Shown in pieces: positions 53,975 to 62,142 of a stretch of 64,000 nucleotides of DNA (position 1 is its first letter; each line of letters opens with the position of its first letter). This stretch comes from JBGAPI01 sp044221335 (GTDB taxonomy: Bacteria; Pseudomonadota; Gammaproteobacteria; Xanthomonadales; Ahniellaceae). The notes under the pieces are model-generated. The model saw only the letters and a program-made list of their open reading frames with translations. It did not search any database and had not been told where the DNA came from. Where the stretch lies: the NCBI GenBank assembly GCA_044221335.1, contig JBGAPI010000004.1, positions 62,001 through 126,000 on the forward strand, in the 5' to 3' direction. The position numbers and the translations under genes are program-made.

Positions 53975-54421
53975 CTAGCCCGGGATCTGCGGCTCGACCA
54001 GCGTCGCCAGCTGCGCCAGCGATTCCTGCCAGCCGAGCGTGCACATCTCGACCGGAATGGCCGCGGGGATGCCCGACTGCTCGATGTTCACTTCGGTGCC
54101 GCACAGCACCTTGCGGAATGTCACGGTGACGAAGAGCTCGCCAGGCAGATTGGGATCATCGAAGCGATCGGTGTAGACGATGCGCTCGCCCGGCACCAGC
54201 TCGCGGTACTCGCCGCCGAAGCTGTGGCCGTTGCCGCTGCCGAAATTGGCGAAGCTCATCCGGAAGGTCCCGCCGACCCGGGCGTCGAGATGGTCGACCG
54301 TGCAGGTGAAGCCGTAGGGCGGCAGCCACTTGGCCAGCGCGGCGGCGTCGAGGAATGCCTTGTAGATCCGCTCCGGCGGGCACTTCAGCACGCGGTGGAA
54401 GCGGACGGTTCCGGTAGCCAT
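53975..54421 (-). CDS. SRPBCC/AHSA1-family protein
   Basis: This 148-residue START-like fold protein has FHRVLKCPPERIYKAFLDAAALAKWLPP at the start, GGTFRMSFANF, YRELVPGERIVYTDRFDD and the closing CTLGWQESLAQLATLVEP. Members bind hydrophobic ligands or act as Hsp90 co-chaperone-like domains; specific role unknown. Confidence 0.9.
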   Translation of the reverse strand: MATGTVRFHRVLKCPPERIYKAFLDAAALAKWLPPYGFTCTVDHLDARVGGTFRMSFANFGSGNGHSFGGEYRELVPGERIVYTDRFDDPNLPGELFVTVTFRKVLCGTEVNIEQSGIPAAIPVEMCTLGWQESLAQLATLVEPQIPG

Positions 54422-54470
54422 GGGACGCTTCTTGTCGCCGGTGAAGCTCGGACCATAGCACCCCGCGCCT

Positions 54471-55541
54471 TCAGGGCATTGCGCCGCGGCCGCTCGACCC
54501 GTCGGCGGCGGCGCAGGGCACGTCGGCGTACTTCCCTTGGCTGCGGTCGAAGCGGAGGCTCTCGCGCCGGTCCGCGGGGACGGCGTTGAATCGTGCCAGC
54601 AGGCCATCGGCAAGACGCTGCGCGTCTGCCCGCTGCGACGGCGAGAGCCCGGAAAACGGCCGATCGCCGCCGGGAACCTCCACGCCACTGCCCTCCGGCG
54701 CCTGCAGCGCGGCGAGATAGTAGGCATAGGCGACGACCGGATCGATGCTGATCCTTGGCACAGCGAGCGTGCGCGGGAATTCCGGCCACGGCGCCTCCGG
54801 GTAGGACAGATCGCTGAGTGCGGCCAGTGCGCCGGGGTTGCCGCGCGCCACCGCCGCCTCGAGCAGCGGGAACACGTTGTCGCGATAGATCTGCCAGCGC
54901 TGCAGGTCGTCGAGCATTCGGGTCTCGTCCAGCGCCGGTCGCATCGCGAAGTGGAGCTGCGCGCCGGGCGAGCCGCGGGTCGCGGCCGCGTACTGGTAGT
55001 CGAAGGCGCTGGCGAGAGTCGCGCGGTCGACGCCCTTGCAGTGCCGCAGCATCGTCTGCTGCGACTGCTCCTGCCGGAGGATCGCCTGGGCGAGTTGCTC
55101 GCGCCCGGCAGCCGTCTGCCGGGGATTGTTGGCGGACATCGCCGCGAGCTCGACCTGCTGATCGAGCCGGGCGCGGTCGCGAGCGAAGTCCATGCAGTGT
55201 GCGAGCTCGCTGCCGAGGCGGCACGCGGCAGCCATGTCGCCCTGATCGGCGCGCTGGCGCAGCTCGTCGAGCACCTCGGACAGGGGCGCGTCGAGCGGCG
55301 GGAGGGGCCGGATCGGCGCGACGGCAGTCGGCGCGGTGGGCGGCGTGGCCGGCGGCGTCGAACGAGCCGACGGATCGGACTCGCGCTCGGACGCTGGGGC
55401 GACGGCAGCGGCCGGCTCGCCCGGCGCTTGTCGTCCGCTCGCCGCGGCGGGCACGGTCGCCGCCGGCGGCCGCAGCAGCACCACGGCTAGCAGCGCCGAC
55501 AGCAGAACCGGCCCCGCGGCAAGCAGGACGATCCGCTTCAT
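54471..55541 (-). CDS. Membrane-anchored protein with degenerate helical repeats
   Basis: This 356-residue protein has an N-terminal hydrophobic anchor (5-25), then a Pro/Ala-rich stretch (about 28-80) and a helical periplasmic domain containing CRLGSELAHCMDFARD and AAATRGSPGAQLHFAM, reminiscent of worn-down Sel1/TPR repeats. Function unknown. Confidence 0.65.
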   Translation of the reverse strand: MKRIVLLAAGPVLLSALLAVVLLRPPAATVPAAASGRQAPGEPAAAVAPASERESDPSARSTPPATPPTAPTAVAPIRPLPPLDAPLSEVLDELRQRADQGDMAAACRLGSELAHCMDFARDRARLDQQVELAAMSANNPRQTAAGREQLAQAILRQEQSQQTMLRHCKGVDRATLASAFDYQYAAATRGSPGAQLHFAMRPALDETRMLDDLQRWQIYRDNVFPLLEAAVARGNPGALAALSDLSYPEAPWPEFPRTLAVPRISIDPVVAYAYYLAALQAPEGSGVEVPGGDRPFSGLSPSQRADAQRLADGLLARFNAVPADRRESLRFDRSQGKYADVPCAAADGSSGRGAMP

Positions 55542-55554
55542 CGGCCCCGAGGTC

Positions 55555-55950
55555 TCATGGATCGACGACGCTGGTCCCCGGCGGATACCAGGTCACCTCG
55601 AAGCGGATGCCGTCGGGGTCGCGCATGAACAACGCCTCGGCGCCGCCGAGGTTCTGGATCTCCGGCACCACGAAACCGGCCGCCGCCATCGTCGCGCGCA
55701 CCGCGCGGACGACCTCGCCCGACGGTGCGCCGAAACCCAGGTGATTCATGCCCGGCGCGTAGCGGCCGTAGTCGGCGGTGCCGGCGTGCGCCTGGCGGAA
55801 CTGCAGGAAGCTGCCGGCGCCATCGGTCCAGGTCGTCGTCGAGCGACGTTCCCAGCCGAGCGCGGCGAGCAGGGTCTCGTAGTACGGCAGGCTGACCGCG
55901 AGCTCGCGGACCATGATCGAGACGTGGTCGATGCGCAGCGCGGCGCTCAT
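55555..55950 (-). CDS. VOC-family (glyoxalase-like) protein
   Basis: This 131-residue protein has RIDHVSIMVRELAVSLPYYETLLAALGW, GMNHLGFGAP and FMRDPDGIRFEVTWYPPG: the two beta-alpha-beta modules and the metal-ligand positions of the family are present. Substrate unknown. Downstream of etfA on the same strand. Confidence 0.9.
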   Translation of the reverse strand: MSAALRIDHVSIMVRELAVSLPYYETLLAALGWERRSTTTWTDGAGSFLQFRQAHAGTADYGRYAPGMNHLGFGAPSGEVVRAVRATMAAAGFVVPEIQNLGGAEALFMRDPDGIRFEVTWYPPGTSVVDP

Positions 55951-55993
55951 CGGGTCGGCGCGCTGCGGATCGCGGTGACGTGGTCGCCGAGGA

Positions 55994-56938
55994 TCAACCC
56001 AGCGCCTGCTCCAGTTCCGGCAGCAGCTTCACCCAGTCGCCGACGAGACCGATGTCGGCGATCTCGAAGATCGGCGCCTCGCCGTCCTTGTTGATCGCGA
56101 CGATGGTGCCGGCGTCCTTGATGCCGGTGAGGTGCTGGATCGCGCCCGAGATGCCGATCGCGATGTACAGCTCCGGCGCGATGATCTTGCCGGTCTGGCC
56201 GACCTGCAGATCGCTCGGCGCGTAGCCCGCGTCGACGGCGGCGCGCGAGGCGCCGACCGCCGCGCCCAGCTTGTCGGCCAGCTTGTAGATCTGCTCGAAA
56301 TTCTCGGCGGAGCCGAAGGCGCGGCCACCCGAGACGACGCGACTGGCGCTCTGCAGGTCGGGCCGATCCGCGGCGCCGGCTTTCAGCTCGACGAAGCGGG
56401 TGTGGCTCGGCAGCTCGGCGGCAACGCTCGCGGCCTCGACCGGCGCGGCGGCGGAGCCGGCACCGGCCGCCGGGTACGACGCGGTGCGCACCGTGGCGAT
56501 CACGCGACGACCGGCCGGCACGCTGACGGTGATCAGCGCGTTGCCCGCGTAGATCGGGCGCTCGAAGGTGCGCGCGTCATGCGCCTTCATGATGTCGCTG
56601 ACCTGGGCCTCGCCGAGCAGCGCGGCGACCCGCGGCGCGAGATCCTTGCCGAAGGTCGTCGACGGGAACAGCACGTGGCTGTAGTCGGCGGCGAGCGCGA
56701 CGATCTGCGGCGCAAGCACCGCGGCGAGCGCGTTGGCGTTGGCCGGGTTCGCGACGGTGCGTACGCGGCTGACGCCGTGGATCGCGGCGGCAGCGGCGGC
56801 GACCGCGTCCGGCGAATCGGAGAGCACGGCGATGTCGATCGCGGCCGCCGCCATCTGCGCCGCGCAGCTCACGCACTTGGCGGTGCTGGCGTTCAACTTG
56901 CCGTTCAGGTGTTCGGCGATGATCAGGACTTTGGTCAT
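55994..56938 (-). CDS. etfA: Electron transfer flavoprotein subunit alpha
   Basis: EtfA (314 residues) holds the FAD that passes electrons from acyl-CoA and other dehydrogenases to ETF-ubiquinone oxidoreductase. KVLIIAEHLNGKLNAST starts the chain; the FAD-binding C-terminal domain has SGGRAFGSAENFEQI, QVGQTGKIIAPELYIAIGISGAIQH and INKDGEAPIFEIADIGLVGD. The gene follows etfB on the same strand but is separated by a GGGCCC repeat. Confidence 0.97.
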   Translation of the reverse strand: MTKVLIIAEHLNGKLNASTAKCVSCAAQMAAAAIDIAVLSDSPDAVAAAAAAIHGVSRVRTVANPANANALAAVLAPQIVALAADYSHVLFPSTTFGKDLAPRVAALLGEAQVSDIMKAHDARTFERPIYAGNALITVSVPAGRRVIATVRTASYPAAGAGSAAAPVEAASVAAELPSHTRFVELKAGAADRPDLQSASRVVSGGRAFGSAENFEQIYKLADKLGAAVGASRAAVDAGYAPSDLQVGQTGKIIAPELYIAIGISGAIQHLTGIKDAGTIVAINKDGEAPIFEIADIGLVGDWVKLLPELEQALG

Positions 56939-56980
56939 GACGGGTCTCGAATGAGTTGAAGATGTCGCTTCGCTTGATCG

Positions 56981-57081
56981 GAGGGCCCAGGGCACCGGGC
57001 CCAGGGCCCAGGAGTGCACGAGAACGGGCAAACCAGACCGTTCGACCTACGAAGTCCCGCTCTTGCTGGGCCCTGGGCCCT
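56981..57081. repeat. GGGCCC intergenic repeat, copy 6 (between etfB and etfA)
   Basis: GAGGGCCCAGGGCACCGGGC plus CCAGGGCCCAGG (56981-57012) and an inverted CTGGGCCCTGGGCCC (57066-57080) occupy the etfB-etfA gap. Confidence 0.6.
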
Positions 57082-57086
57082 CGGTC

Positions 57087-57833
57087 TCACAGCAGCCCTT
57101 TCGCCTTCAGCGCGGCGACCAGCTCCGGCACGTCCTTCACCATCACGCCCTTGCTGCGCTTCGGCGGCGGCGCGTGCTTGCTGACCACGAGGTGATCGCC
57201 GGATTCGACGCCGAGGCTGTCGAAGGTGACGGTGGCGAGCGGTTTCGATTTCGCCTTCATGATGTCGGGCAGCTTGATGAAGCGCGGCTCGTTCAGGCGC
57301 AGGTCGGTGGTGATCACCGCGGGCAGGTCGACCTCGATGGTCTCGAGACCGGCATCGACCTCGCGGGTCACGCGCGCGGCGCCGGCGTTGACCTCGACCC
57401 TGGAGGCGAAGGTCGCCTGCGGACGATTCCACAGCGCCGCCAGCATCTGGCCGGTCTGCGCGCAGTCGTCGTCGATCGCCTGCTTGCCGAGCAGCACGAT
57501 CTGCGGCTGCTCCTGCTCGACCAGCTTCAGCAGCGCCCGCGCGGCGGTCAGCGGTTGGATCGGCTTGTCGGTGACGACGTGGATGGCGCGGTTGGCGCCC
57601 ATCGCGAGGCCATTTCTCAAATGGGCTTGCGCGTCCGCCGGCGCGATCGTCGCGACGATCACTTCGGTCGCGATTCCTTTTTCGCGCAGACGCAACGCTT
57701 CTTCGAGCGCGATGTCGTCGAACGGATTGGGGGACAGCTTCACACCCTCGGTGACCACGCCGGAGCCATCGGGCTTGACCTGGATTCGCACGTTGTAATC
57801 GACCACGCGCTTGTACGCGACGAGGATTTTCAT
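57087..57833 (-). CDS. etfB: Electron transfer flavoprotein subunit beta
   Basis: EtfB (248 residues) is the AMP-binding partner of EtfA. KILVAYKRVVDYNVRIQVK starts it; NPFDDIALEEALRL, DDDCAQTGQMLAALW and LRLNEPRFIKLPDIMKAKSKP are family landmarks. ATG 57833 gives the standard opening; an ATG three codons upstream is possible. Upstream of etfA. Confidence 0.97.
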   Translation of the reverse strand: MKILVAYKRVVDYNVRIQVKPDGSGVVTEGVKLSPNPFDDIALEEALRLREKGIATEVIVATIAPADAQAHLRNGLAMGANRAIHVVTDKPIQPLTAARALLKLVEQEQPQIVLLGKQAIDDDCAQTGQMLAALWNRPQATFASRVEVNAGAARVTREVDAGLETIEVDLPAVITTDLRLNEPRFIKLPDIMKAKSKPLATVTFDSLGVESGDHLVVSKHAPPPKRSKGVMVKDVPELVAALKAKGLL

Positions 57834-57893
57834 GGGCTTCATCCGCCTCGAGGAAACGAAGGGCGGATTCTACGGGGTGGGGCCCGGCTCGCG

Positions 57894-57956
57894 GTAGGGC
57901 GCGCCCTGCGCGCCGACGCCCGGTTGCCCTGCCATGGCGGACATGGCCCGCCCTAC
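57894..57956. repeat. GTAGGGCGCGC...CCCGCCCTAC REP-like element, copy C5
   Basis: A 63-bp element has inverted ends GTAGGGCGCGCC and GGCCCGCCCTAC. Its CTAC end supplies the TAG stop of the ATP-grasp gene. Confidence 0.8.
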
Positions 57957-58840
57957 AACCGGCCGATCAGCACCTGCGCGAAGCGCTCCGCCGACCCCGG
58001 CCCATGGTCGAAGAACAGCGAGGGCTCCGCCAGTTCCAGCTCCAGCAGGCGCGGCGAGCCGTCGGCGGCGGCCAGCAGGTCGACACGGGCGTAGGCGAGG
58101 TCGCGTCCGTAGGGCAGGCTGCTGATCACTCGATCGGCGACCGCGCGTTCGGCGGTGGTGGGCGCGCGCGGCATGATGTGCTCGGCGGCGAACAGCGCCC
58201 GCGTCGGTCCCTCGTTCCGGCGCAGCAATGCGCCCTTGCGGATCGCGTGGCTGAACTCGCCGCCGAGATAGATCAGCGCGGTCTCGCCGGCGTCGTCGAC
58301 GCGGTCGAGGTAGGGCTGCGCCAGCACCGTGTGGCCGGCGTCGAGCAGGCCGGCGATGTGCTCCACCGCGAGCCCGCGGTCATGGCGCTGGAAGCGACCG
58401 GCGCCGCGCGAGCCGGCACCGATGGTCGGCTTCGCGACGAGGTCCATGGCGTCCGGCCAGCGGGTCAGGATCGCGTCGAAGGCGACGCCGGGATCCGTAC
58501 CGGGCACCACGAACACGCTCGGCACGATCGGGATCCCGACCCGTTCCAGGTCCGCGAGATAGTGCTTGTCGGTGTTCCACTGAACCACTTGCAAGGGATT
58601 CAGCATCCGCGTCGCGGCGGCGGCGCGCGCGGCCCAGGCGCAGAACTCGGGATAGCGCTGGGTGTAGTTCCAGGGCGAGCGCAGCACGGCGAGGTCGAAC
58701 CCGGACCAGTCGATCGCCGCGTCCTCCCAGTTCGCCCAGTCGACCGTCGCGCCCCGGTCTTCCAGGGCGCGGGTCAAGGGTCCGAGATCGTCGTCCAGCG
58801 GGCGCGCTTCGGCGGTGGTGACGAGTGCAATCCTTGGCAT
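57953..58840 (-). CDS. ATP-grasp family protein (glutathione-synthetase-like)
   Basis: This 295-residue protein has an N-terminal pre-ATP-grasp domain (VLRSPWNYTQRYPEFCAW) and an ATP-grasp domain with DLVAKPTIGAGSRGAGRF, TVLAQPYLDRVDDAGETALIYL and the metal-binding end RLLELELAEPSLF. Such enzymes join a carboxylate to an amine or thiol using ATP. No substrate or precursor peptide is apparent nearby. Confidence 0.85.
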   Translation of the reverse strand: MPRIALVTTAEARPLDDDLGPLTRALEDRGATVDWANWEDAAIDWSGFDLAVLRSPWNYTQRYPEFCAWAARAAAATRMLNPLQVVQWNTDKHYLADLERVGIPIVPSVFVVPGTDPGVAFDAILTRWPDAMDLVAKPTIGAGSRGAGRFQRHDRGLAVEHIAGLLDAGHTVLAQPYLDRVDDAGETALIYLGGEFSHAIRKGALLRRNEGPTRALFAAEHIMPRAPTTAERAVADRVISSLPYGRDLAYARVDLLAAADGSPRLLELELAEPSLFFDHGPGSAERFAQVLIGRL

Positions 58841-58900
58841 GGCGGCTTCGGGCGACGGGCGTGCGTCGCAGTATGCCAAAGCGGCGTGCCGCTGCGGCCC

Positions 58901-59125
58901 TCAGGTCCGAGTGACGCGCTCCAGGCATGTTCCGATGAGGATCGCTCCCGTCCCGAGGGCGGCGAGGAAGGCGTGCTCGCCGGTCGAACGCGACTGGGGG
59001 CTCATCGGTATGCCGGAGCCGACGGACAAGCCGGCGAGGATCAGCCCGAGGCGGAAGTCGGTGCGCCGCGACAGTCGCGCGCAGAGCAGCCCACCGAGAT
59101 CGGTGTCCGGCGTCTCCGCACTCAT
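58901..59125 (-). CDS. Small hypothetical protein
   Basis: A 74-residue protein whose ATG overlaps the stop of the YceI gene (ATGA). It has one weakly hydrophobic segment (about 27-40) and another near the end. No family recognised; coupling to the redox-type operon upstream is the only clue. Confidence 0.45.
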   Translation of the reverse strand: MSAETPDTDLGGLLCARLSRRTDFRLGLILAGLSVGSGIPMSPQSRSTGEHAFLAALGTGAILIGTCLERVTRT

Positions 59126-59679
59126 TTCGGCAGCAGGGCGAGATCGACCTCCACATCGATCCTGCGCCCGATGGTCCCGTCGTCCGCCCATTCGCCGCCA
59201 CCGACGGCGTAGTCGAGCCGATCCAGCGTCACCTTGGCCATGAGGGTCGCCCTGCCGCCGCTCTCGCTCCATTGGAACGGGAATTTCAGCGCGTGGGTCT
59301 TGTCGCGGATGGTCAGTTCGGCGTCGGCCTCGTAGGCCCCCTCGCCGGTCTTGCGGAAGGACTTGGTGAGGAAGTGCGCGGTCGGGAACTTGTCCGGATA
59401 GAAGAAATCGGGCGTCGCCAGCGTGCTGTTCTTGTCCTCGTCACCGGCATCGGCGCTCTTCGTGGCAACAAGGACGTCGAACTTCGCCACCGCCAGTGCC
59501 GCGGGATCGAAGCTGATCGTCGGCGTGAACTGCTTGAACTGGCCTCGGAACGGCGAGTCCTGGTAGACGCCGGAGAAGCGCAGTGCGCTGTGCGCGGGAT
59601 CCATCTGCCAGTCCTTCGCGTGGGAAGCGAGGGGCATGGCGGCGGCGAGGGCGAAACCGAACAGGGTCCTGGCATTCAT
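59122..59679 (-). CDS. YceI-family periplasmic protein 1
   Basis: This 185-residue protein has a signal peptide (1-21), followed by a YceI lipocalin-like domain: WQMDPAHSALRFSGVYQDSPFRGQF, FDVLVATKSADAGDEDKNS and FPTAHFLTKSF. Members bind isoprenoid quinones or similar lipids. It overlaps the cytochrome b561 gene by four bases. Confidence 0.92.
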   Translation of the reverse strand: MNARTLFGFALAAAMPLASHAKDWQMDPAHSALRFSGVYQDSPFRGQFKQFTPTISFDPAALAVAKFDVLVATKSADAGDEDKNSTLATPDFFYPDKFPTAHFLTKSFRKTGEGAYEADAELTIRDKTHALKFPFQWSESGGRATLMAKVTLDRLDYAVGGGEWADDGTIGRRIDVEVDLALLPK

Positions 59680-60239
59680 GGCGTCTCCTTGAACCAGCGC
59701 CGCGGCAGCATTCGGCGCAGGATGTCGTCCTTGTTGCGGAAGTGGTGCGCGAGGGCGGCACCGGCGTGCAGCAGCACCGCCGACGCCAGGATCCAGAAGA
59801 AGGCCCAGTGCAGGAGGCCGAACAGTTCCTTGCGCTCGGGATCGGCGACGCCGAGCGCCGGCAGCGCGACCAGCCCGAACCATCGCAGCGGGAAGCCGCT
59901 GGCGGAGTTGAAGATCCAGCCGGTCAGCGGCATCGCCAGCAGCAGCAGATAGAGCAGGACCTGCATTCCATGGGCGACCTGTCGTTGCCAGCGCGGCATC
60001 GTGTCCGGCAGCGACGGCGCGGCCGTCCGCGCGCGCAACGCGAGCCGGACCAGGGTCAGCGCGAGCACCGTCAGTCCGAAAGACTTGTGCAACGCGTAGA
60101 CCGAGATCTTGTCCGGCCCGCGCGGCAGCCCCTTCATCCACAGGCCGACGATGCCGAGCGTGAGGATCAGCGCGACGGTGAGCCAGTGCAAGGCCTGGAT
60201 CACGGTCGACCAGCGCCGCGGCAGGACGGTATCGTTCAT
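59676..60239 (-). CDS. Cytochrome b561
   Basis: This 187-residue inner-membrane dihaem cytochrome (CybB type) has four helices, with haem-ligand histidines in ALHWLTV (about 18), ALHKSFG (about 51), QVAHGMQ (about 90) and GLLHWAFF (about 144). It probably oxidises quinol or superoxide. The gene sits between two yceI genes, overlapping both by four bases. Confidence 0.93.
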   Translation of the reverse strand: MNDTVLPRRWSTVIQALHWLTVALILTLGIVGLWMKGLPRGPDKISVYALHKSFGLTVLALTLVRLALRARTAAPSLPDTMPRWQRQVAHGMQVLLYLLLLAMPLTGWIFNSASGFPLRWFGLVALPALGVADPERKELFGLLHWAFFWILASAVLLHAGAALAHHFRNKDDILRRMLPRRWFKETP

Positions 60240-60817
60240 TGCCGGATGCCCTCCACCTCGAGGCGGATCTCGACCTCGTCGCCGACCGCGGGCAACAGCC
60301 GCGTCATGCCGAAGTCCGACCGCTTGATCGTCGTCGTCGCCGAGAACCCGGCCACGTACTTCAGCGAGAAGCTGTGGCGACCGACGCGGTTGATCGTCGC
60401 CTCGAAGCGGATCGGCCGGGTGACGCCGTGCAGCTCGAGCGTGCCGCTGATCGCGAGGCGCTTGTCGTCCAGCGGCTCGACCGCGGTGCTGGTGAAGCGG
60501 ATCGTCGGATGGCGGCGCTGGTCGAAGAAGTCGTCCGACAGCAGCTTGGCGCGCAGCGCGTCGTCGCCGACGTAGAGCGCGTCGACCGCGAGTTCGGCCT
60601 GGACCTTCGACTGCGCGGGGTTCGCGGGGTCGTAGTCGAAACTGCCGCTGATGGCCGGGAATCGGCCCAGCGTGTGGGAGAAGCCGAGGTGGCTCGCGAA
60701 GAACAGCACTTCGGTGTGCACCGGATCGAACTGATAGGTATCGGCCCGCGCTCCGGTCGCAATCGCGCCGAGGGCCAGTGCGGCGCAGGCGATCCGGAAG
60801 CGACGATGGTGGCGCAT
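60236..60817 (-). CDS. YceI-family periplasmic protein 2
   Basis: This 193-residue protein has a signal peptide (1-25), followed by a YceI domain with YQFDPVHTEVLFFASHLGFSHTLGRF, DFFDQRRHPTIRFTSTAVEPL and GTLELHGVTRPI. First gene of the yceI-cytochrome b561-yceI operon; its stop overlaps the cytochrome start. Confidence 0.94.
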   Translation of the reverse strand: MRHHRRFRIACAALALGAIATGARADTYQFDPVHTEVLFFASHLGFSHTLGRFPAISGSFDYDPANPAQSKVQAELAVDALYVGDDALRAKLLSDDFFDQRRHPTIRFTSTAVEPLDDKRLAISGTLELHGVTRPIRFEATINRVGRHSFSLKYVAGFSATTTIKRSDFGMTRLLPAVGDEVEIRLEVEGIRQ

Positions 60818-60947
60818 TCGACAGTCTCCGTGGCGACGGCGGCGGGCAACGCAGGTGCGGGTGCAGCGCTTGCGACCGCACGCCACCCGCAAGGGTTCCG
60901 GCGGCCGTCGCATTGTGCACTGCCGAAGGCTGAAACAATCGTGATCG

Positions 60948-60967
60948 GCGCCGGCGTCTTCCGGCGC
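60948..60967 (+). promoter_or_regulatory. Hairpin and extended -10-like motif before the PqqD gene
   Basis: GCGCCGG-CGTCTT-CCGGCGC is a perfect 7-bp hairpin, followed by TGCTAGCAT (60981-60989), an extended -10-like element about 28 bases before the ATG. Its role is uncertain. Confidence 0.35.
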
Positions 60968-61016
60968 GTGCGGAGGCTTTTGCTAGCATGGAGATCGTCT
61001 GGACGAGACCGATTCG

Positions 61017-61277
61017 ATGCGGCCGAAGCAACGCGTGGTGTGGCAGGAGATCGCCGGCGAGGCTGTGCTGCTCGACCTCGACAGTGAGCGCTACTTCGGG
61101 CTGAATGCGGTCGGTACCGCGGTCTGGCGCGGGCTTTCGGAGGGGCGCCCGCTGGCGGACATCGTCGAGGACCTCACGCCGCGCTACGCGGTGGATGCCG
61201 AGCGCCTGGCGTCCGACATCGCCGCGCTGGTCGCTCACCTGCAGGCCGAGGGCCTGCTGGCGGCAGGGAATGAGTGA
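61017..61277 (+). CDS. PqqD-family (RRE-like) protein
   Basis: This 86-residue protein is of the PqqD/RiPP recognition element fold: VVWQEIAGEAVLLDLDSERYFGLNAVGTAVWRGL, then DIVEDLTPRYAVDAERLASDIAALVAHLQAEGLL. In lasso-peptide and related RiPP clusters such proteins (B1) bind the precursor leader and partner with a B2 protease. The next gene is such a B2-type protein, overlapping by eight bases. Confidence 0.9.
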   Translation: MRPKQRVVWQEIAGEAVLLDLDSERYFGLNAVGTAVWRGLSEGRPLADIVEDLTPRYAVDAERLASDIAALVAHLQAEGLLAAGNE

Positions 61278-61734
61278 GCGCGGCGGCCCCTGGCAGCGCT
61301 GGCGGGCGTGGACACCGGCCGAGCGTCGCTTCCTGCTCCGGGCGCTCCTGGAACTGCCGCTCCTGCAGTGGCAGCTGCGTCGTCTGGGAATGGCGCGTTC
61401 GCGCGACTGGCTGCAGAAGCGGCGCTTGCCGGACCTGCGCGGCGCCATCGCGCCGCGGAACATCGCCGCCCTGATCCACACGGCGGGACGGCGCGGCGTC
61501 GCCCGCGGCACCTGCCTGTCGCGTTCGTTGCTGCTGGAAGCATTGTTGCGCCAGGCGGGCTATCGGCCGCAGCTCCGGATCGGAGTCCGCCGGAAGGCGG
61601 CGAAGGTCGAGGCCCATGCGTGGATCGAGGTCGACGGCGCGGTGGTGAACGACGCCGCCGACGTGCGCCAGCGCTTCCAGCTGCTCGACCTCGGCTCCGC
61701 GGAACACCTGCGCTTCCGGCCGCTTGTCGGCTGA
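61270..61734 (+). CDS. Lasso-peptide biosynthesis B2-type (transglutaminase-like) protein
   Basis: This 154-residue protein ends in the transglutaminase-like (core3) domain of lasso B2 proteases: GTCLSRSLLLEALLRQAGY (Cys nucleophile, about 80), RIGVRRKAAKVEAHAWIEVDG (His about 117) and a later Asp. In true lasso systems it removes the leader peptide after B1 delivery. No asparagine-synthase-like cyclase, ABC exporter or clear precursor is visible within the window, so the product is unknown. Confidence 0.88.
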   Translation: MSERGGPWQRWRAWTPAERRFLLRALLELPLLQWQLRRLGMARSRDWLQKRRLPDLRGAIAPRNIAALIHTAGRRGVARGTCLSRSLLLEALLRQAGYRPQLRIGVRRKAAKVEAHAWIEVDGAVVNDAADVRQRFQLLDLGSAEHLRFRPLVG

Positions 61735-61768
61735 TCGGCGCTCCGCGGTTCGGCAGCGTCCGCTGCGT

Positions 61769-62119
61769 TCAGTAGCTCACCTGGGCGATGTCGCCGTCTT
61801 CGCGTCCCGGCGACAGCGTGCAGGTCCCGGTGCCGGTCACCTGCAGGTTCGCGCCGAGCGCGAAGGCCAGCCGCGCGAGGTTCGCCGCCTCGCGACCCTT
61901 CTCGGTGGTGAGGTCGAACACGAACTCGCCACTGGTGTTGCAGGGCACGGCCGGCGTCTCCGTCGAACCCGCGGAGTGGACGATCTCGAGGAGCTCCCTG
62001 CCGTTGTTGCCGGTGAGCGCGCCGACGGCGCCGAGGGGACCGTTGCGGACGCCCGCCCCGGCTTCCACCGGGTAGCCCAGCGCGCAGAGCGTCGTGACGG
62101 CCAGCAGCATCTTGTTCAT
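61769..62119 (-). CDS. Small secreted hypothetical protein
   Basis: This 116-residue protein has a signal peptide (1 to about 20). The mature part includes SGEFVFDLTTEKGREAANLARLAFALGANLQVTGTGTC and EDGDIAQVSY, a compact beta-rich module with two cysteines. Convergent with the B2 gene. Similarity to small exported proteins of proteobacteria is possible; function unknown. Confidence 0.65.
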   Translation of the reverse strand: MNKMLLAVTTLCALGYPVEAGAGVRNGPLGAVGALTGNNGRELLEIVHSAGSTETPAVPCNTSGEFVFDLTTEKGREAANLARLAFALGANLQVTGTGTCTLSPGREDGDIAQVSY

Positions 62120-62142
62120 GTGTTCCTCCCGGACCCGTCGGG

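Noticed and set aside
60818..61016. Possible RiPP precursor peptide before the PqqD gene
   Set aside because: Short frames here overlap the PqqD start out of frame and show no leader or core features, so none is supported.
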